Positions 6,518 through 8,489 of a stretch of 8,489 bases of DNA are shown here, in pieces. Source of the stretch: GCA-003244245 sp964250265 (GTDB lineage Bacteria; Actinomycetota; Actinomycetes; Mycobacteriales; Pseudonocardiaceae). The translations under genes and the position numbers were made by a program. Each line of letters begins with the position of its first letter. Positions within the stretch are counted from its first letter, which is position 1. Under the pieces are notes generated by a model. The model searched no databases. It was not told the DNA's origin and was given only the letters and a program-made list of their open reading frames with translations. The stretch covers positions 1 to 8,489 of the forward strand of contig CAXUFG010000223.1 of NCBI GenBank assembly GCA_964250265.1, written 5' to 3'.

Positions 6518-8338
6518 CGGCAGGGTAAGGGTGAGCGGCGGACTCGGTGCCCTGGACAGCGGGATCTGGTATCGCCCCGCCAGGTAGGAGGCGATCTCAT
6601 GGAACAGCGGCGCGGCGCTACCGACGGCCGGGTCGTCAAGCATGATGCCGACCACGAAGCGCGGGGCGTCGGCAGGCAGGATCCCGGCGAAGGTGATCCA
6701 GTAATTCGAGTTGCTGTAGCAGCCGCAGCCGGGGTTGACCTGCTGCGCGGTGCCGCTCTTGCCGGCGATCTGGTAACCGTCCAACGCGGCCTCCGGGGCG
6801 GTGCCGCGCTGCCTGGGCTCGTTCTGCACGACTGCGCGCAGCATGTCCCGGACGGTACGGGCGGTCTGCGGGCTGACCACCCGGATGCCGGCCGGTGGTG
6901 GCGCCGCGGTCCGGGTGCCGTCCGGGGCGATCTCGGTGCTGACGATGCGCGGCGGGATACGCAGACCATCATTGGCGATCGCCTGGTACATGCTGGCCAT
7001 CTGCAGCACGGTCATCGACAGGCCTTGGCCGATGGGCAGGTTGGCGAATGTGCTGCCGGACCACTGGTCCCGGGGCGGCACCTTTCCCGCACTCTCCCCC
7101 GGCAGCCCTACGTTGGTGGGCTGGCCCAGGCCCATTCGGGTGAGCATGTCCACAAAGCGGTCCGCGCCGACGCGTTGCGCGGTGAGCAGCGTGCCGACGT
7201 TGGATGAGCGGGCCAGCACCCCGGTGAAGGTGAGGTTCAAGGTGCCGTGCGGCCAGGCGTCCCGGACCGTCCGGTCGGCAATCCGCAGTTCACCGGGAAC
7301 CTGCAGCGGGGTGTCGGGCGTGACGACGCCGCTTTCGATGGCGGCAGCCGCGGTGACGACCTTGTTGACTGAGCCTGGTTCGAAGGGCGCCGAGACCGCC
7401 GGGTTGCCCAATGACTCCGGGGTGGCCGCCGCGAGGTTGTTCGGGTCGAAGGTGACGTCGTTGACCATCGCGTAGACCTCAGCGGTGCGCGCGTCGAGCA
7501 CCACCGCACTGGCTCCCTTGGCGCGGTAGCGCCGCGCGTAATCGGTGAGCATCTGCGCCACGGTGTATTGCAGGTCGGAGTCCAGGGTGAGCTCGAGACC
7601 CGAACCGGGTACCGGGGGCCGCTCGGCGCGCTCGCTGCCTGGGATGACCGCATCCGAGCCCTCTGCGGTGTCGACTACCCGGCGGCCATCCCGACCGGCC
7701 AGCAGGGTGTCGTCGTAGTTCTCCAGGCCGACCAGACCACGAACCTTGCGCTCGTCGGCCCGCCAGTTCGCCACTCCCAGCACATTGGCGGCCAACTCAC
7801 CACCGGGGTACTGCCGGATTTCCCGGTGCTCCGCGCTGATCTCGGGGAAGTCCTGCTGGATCGCCCTGGCCTGGGCCGGCGTCACCAACGGCGCTAGCAG
7901 CACTGTGGTGCGGTCGCTGCGCAGTTGGCTCAGGATCTCCTGCTCGGAGACTGCCGGCCCGAGCACCTGAGCGACCCGGCGGGCCATCGCCTGTTTGTGC
8001 ATGTCTGCGTCCGCCCGGACCGCCTGCTGCTCGGCAGTGATCCGGTTCGGTTGGGCGTACAGGGCCTGGGCCGCCACGCTGAACGCCAGCGGCGTGCCGT
8101 TGCGGTCAGTGATCGTGCCGCGCTGCGCGGGTAGCGTCTGCACGCTCGTGCGCTGCCCCGCCGCCAGCGCCGACAGTGCCGCCGCCTGGAGCCCCTGAAC
8201 CGCGACCAGTTTGAGTCCGGCGGCGACCAGCGCCAGAACGAGTACTACCCGACCAAGGCCCAGCCGACTGGGGATACCGGCTGCCGACGGGCCGGGCCGG
8301 CGGCGGCGCTGGGTGGTCCGGGTGGTGCGCCGGCCCAT
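6515..8338 (-). CDS. ftsI: FtsI / PbpB, division-specific class B penicillin-binding protein (D,D-transpeptidase)
   Basis: Septal transpeptidase that crosslinks the glycan made by FtsW. The 607-residue product has a basic cytoplasmic N-terminus (residues 1-27, Arg/Thr-rich), one membrane anchor at about 28-48, and a dimerisation/pedestal domain with AQRGTITDRNGTPLA at 71-85, RQYPGGELAANVLG at 175-188 and GLVGLE at 201-206. The transpeptidase domain contains all three penicillin-binding motifs: SVNK at 323-326 with Ser323 the expected nucleophile, SSN at 378-380 and KSGT at 527-530. A Cys-Gly-Cys (538-540) follows the last motif. The ATG at 8338 overlaps the upstream stop as TGATG. The frame stays open upstream to the window edge but has no ATG, GTG or TTG there, so this is the first possible start visible. 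The position before murE fixes it as the division PBP rather than an elongation PBP. Confidence 0.96.
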   Translation of the reverse strand: MGRRTTRTTQRRRRPGPSAAGIPSRLGLGRVVLVLALVAAGLKLVAVQGLQAAALSALAAGQRTSVQTLPAQRGTITDRNGTPLAFSVAAQALYAQPNRITAEQQAVRADADMHKQAMARRVAQVLGPAVSEQEILSQLRSDRTTVLLAPLVTPAQARAIQQDFPEISAEHREIRQYPGGELAANVLGVANWRADERKVRGLVGLENYDDTLLAGRDGRRVVDTAEGSDAVIPGSERAERPPVPGSGLELTLDSDLQYTVAQMLTDYARRYRAKGASAVVLDARTAEVYAMVNDVTFDPNNLAAATPESLGNPAVSAPFEPGSVNKVVTAAAAIESGVVTPDTPLQVPGELRIADRTVRDAWPHGTLNLTFTGVLARSSNVGTLLTAQRVGADRFVDMLTRMGLGQPTNVGLPGESAGKVPPRDQWSGSTFANLPIGQGLSMTVLQMASMYQAIANDGLRIPPRIVSTEIAPDGTRTAAPPPAGIRVVSPQTARTVRDMLRAVVQNEPRQRGTAPEAALDGYQIAGKSGTAQQVNPGCGCYSNSNYWITFAGILPADAPRFVVGIMLDDPAVGSAAPLFHEIASYLAGRYQIPLSRAPSPPLTLTLP

Positions 8339-8489
8339 CAGGTATGGCCCGGTGGTGTAGGCATAACCCCCGGCGGGACAGCAGCAGTTATCGGCGGGAC
8401 CGGCGCTGCTGCCGGTGGGGCTGGCTCTATTGCGGGTGGGACCGGCCCTACAGCCGTGAGACGGCGGTGTTCCCGGCCGGCCACGGCAC
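8338..8489 (-). CDS. ftsL: FtsL-like divisome protein, C-terminal tail only, truncated by window edge
   Basis: Reading from 8487 to the TGA at 8340-8338 gives 49 residues in one open frame. It begins AVAGREHRRLTAVGP and then becomes a Pro/Ala/Val-rich tail with recurring VPP motifs and 14 prolines, ending PTPPGHT. In actinomycetes the gene directly before ftsI is normally ftsL, encoding a small single-pass divisome protein, and the M. tuberculosis FtsL is proline-rich. The stop overlapping the ftsI ATG (TGATG) fits an operon gene. The transmembrane segment and coiled coil that would prove identity lie outside the window, so the name rests on position and composition. The tail uses more A/T-ending codons than its neighbours, as expected for a loosely constrained segment. 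Confidence 0.7.
   Translation of the reverse strand, partial: AVAGREHRRLTAVGPVPPAIEPAPPAAAPVPPITAAVPPGVMPTPPGHT
8399..8416. repeat. Perfect 6-bp inverted repeat in the ftsL-like tail
   Basis: ACCGGC (8399-8404) and GCCGGT (8411-8416) are exact inverted repeats around the 6-base loop GCTGCT. The element lies within the proline-rich coding tail, about 60 bases before the ftsI start in the direction of transcription. There is no T-tract. It is most simply a by-product of repetitive Pro/Ala codons, though it could form an mRNA hairpin. Confidence 0.5.

Noticed and set aside
6263..7207. Plus-strand open frame of 314 codons opposite the murE start, the spacer and ftsI
   Set aside because: It crosses two real genes antisense and looks like compositional noise; no domain is recognisable.
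1..8489. Search for CRISPR arrays, tRNA/rRNA genes, insertion sequences, attachment sites or an unknown defence-type system
   Set aside because: No spaced repeat arrays, transposase-like frames or RNA-gene signatures were seen; nearly every base is covered by conserved dcw genes.

Overview
The window is a stretch of the division and cell wall (dcw) cluster of a high-GC Gram-positive bacterium, almost certainly an actinomycete. This rests on strong G/C bias at third codon positions, frequent GTG starts, the gene order, and a proline-rich FtsL-like tail upstream of the division transpeptidase gene. I cannot name a genus from sequence alone. MurE carries the DNPR motif of meso-diaminopimelate-adding enzymes, so the peptidoglycan is expected to be of the meso-DAP type.

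Every gene I can support lies on the minus strand, so transcription runs from high to low coordinates. In that order: the 3' end of an ftsL-like gene (8489-8338, cut by the window edge), ftsI/pbpB (8338-6515), a 102-base non-coding gap (6514-6413), murE (6412-4877), murF (4880-3432), mraY (3435-2365), murD (2359-893) and the first about 298 codons of ftsW (896-1, cut by the window edge). Four of the six junctions have overlapping stop and start codons: TGATG at ftsL/ftsI, ATGA at murE/murF, GTGA at murF/mraY and GTGA at murD/ftsW. mraY/murD is separated by 5 bases and murD appears to start with TTG. Only ftsI/murE has a real spacer.

MurE, MurF and MurD are cytoplasmic ATP-dependent ligases: MurD adds D-Glu, MurE adds meso-DAP and MurF adds D-Ala-D-Ala to the UDP-MurNAc peptide. 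MraY transfers phospho-MurNAc-pentapeptide to undecaprenyl phosphate to make lipid I. After MurG (expected just past the low-coordinate edge) makes lipid II, FtsW polymerises glycan strands at the septum and FtsI crosslinks them. The FtsL-like protein is expected to belong to the FtsQ-FtsL-FtsB assembly that activates FtsW-FtsI.

This is a conserved core region and I found no sign of a mobile element, CRISPR array, RNA gene or undescribed system. The points worth a second look are small: a 15-bp tandem repeat encoding the extra N-terminus of MurD behind a TTG start, the structured ftsI/murE spacer, a Cys-Gly-Cys beside the active site of the transpeptidase, and the low-complexity FtsL tail.
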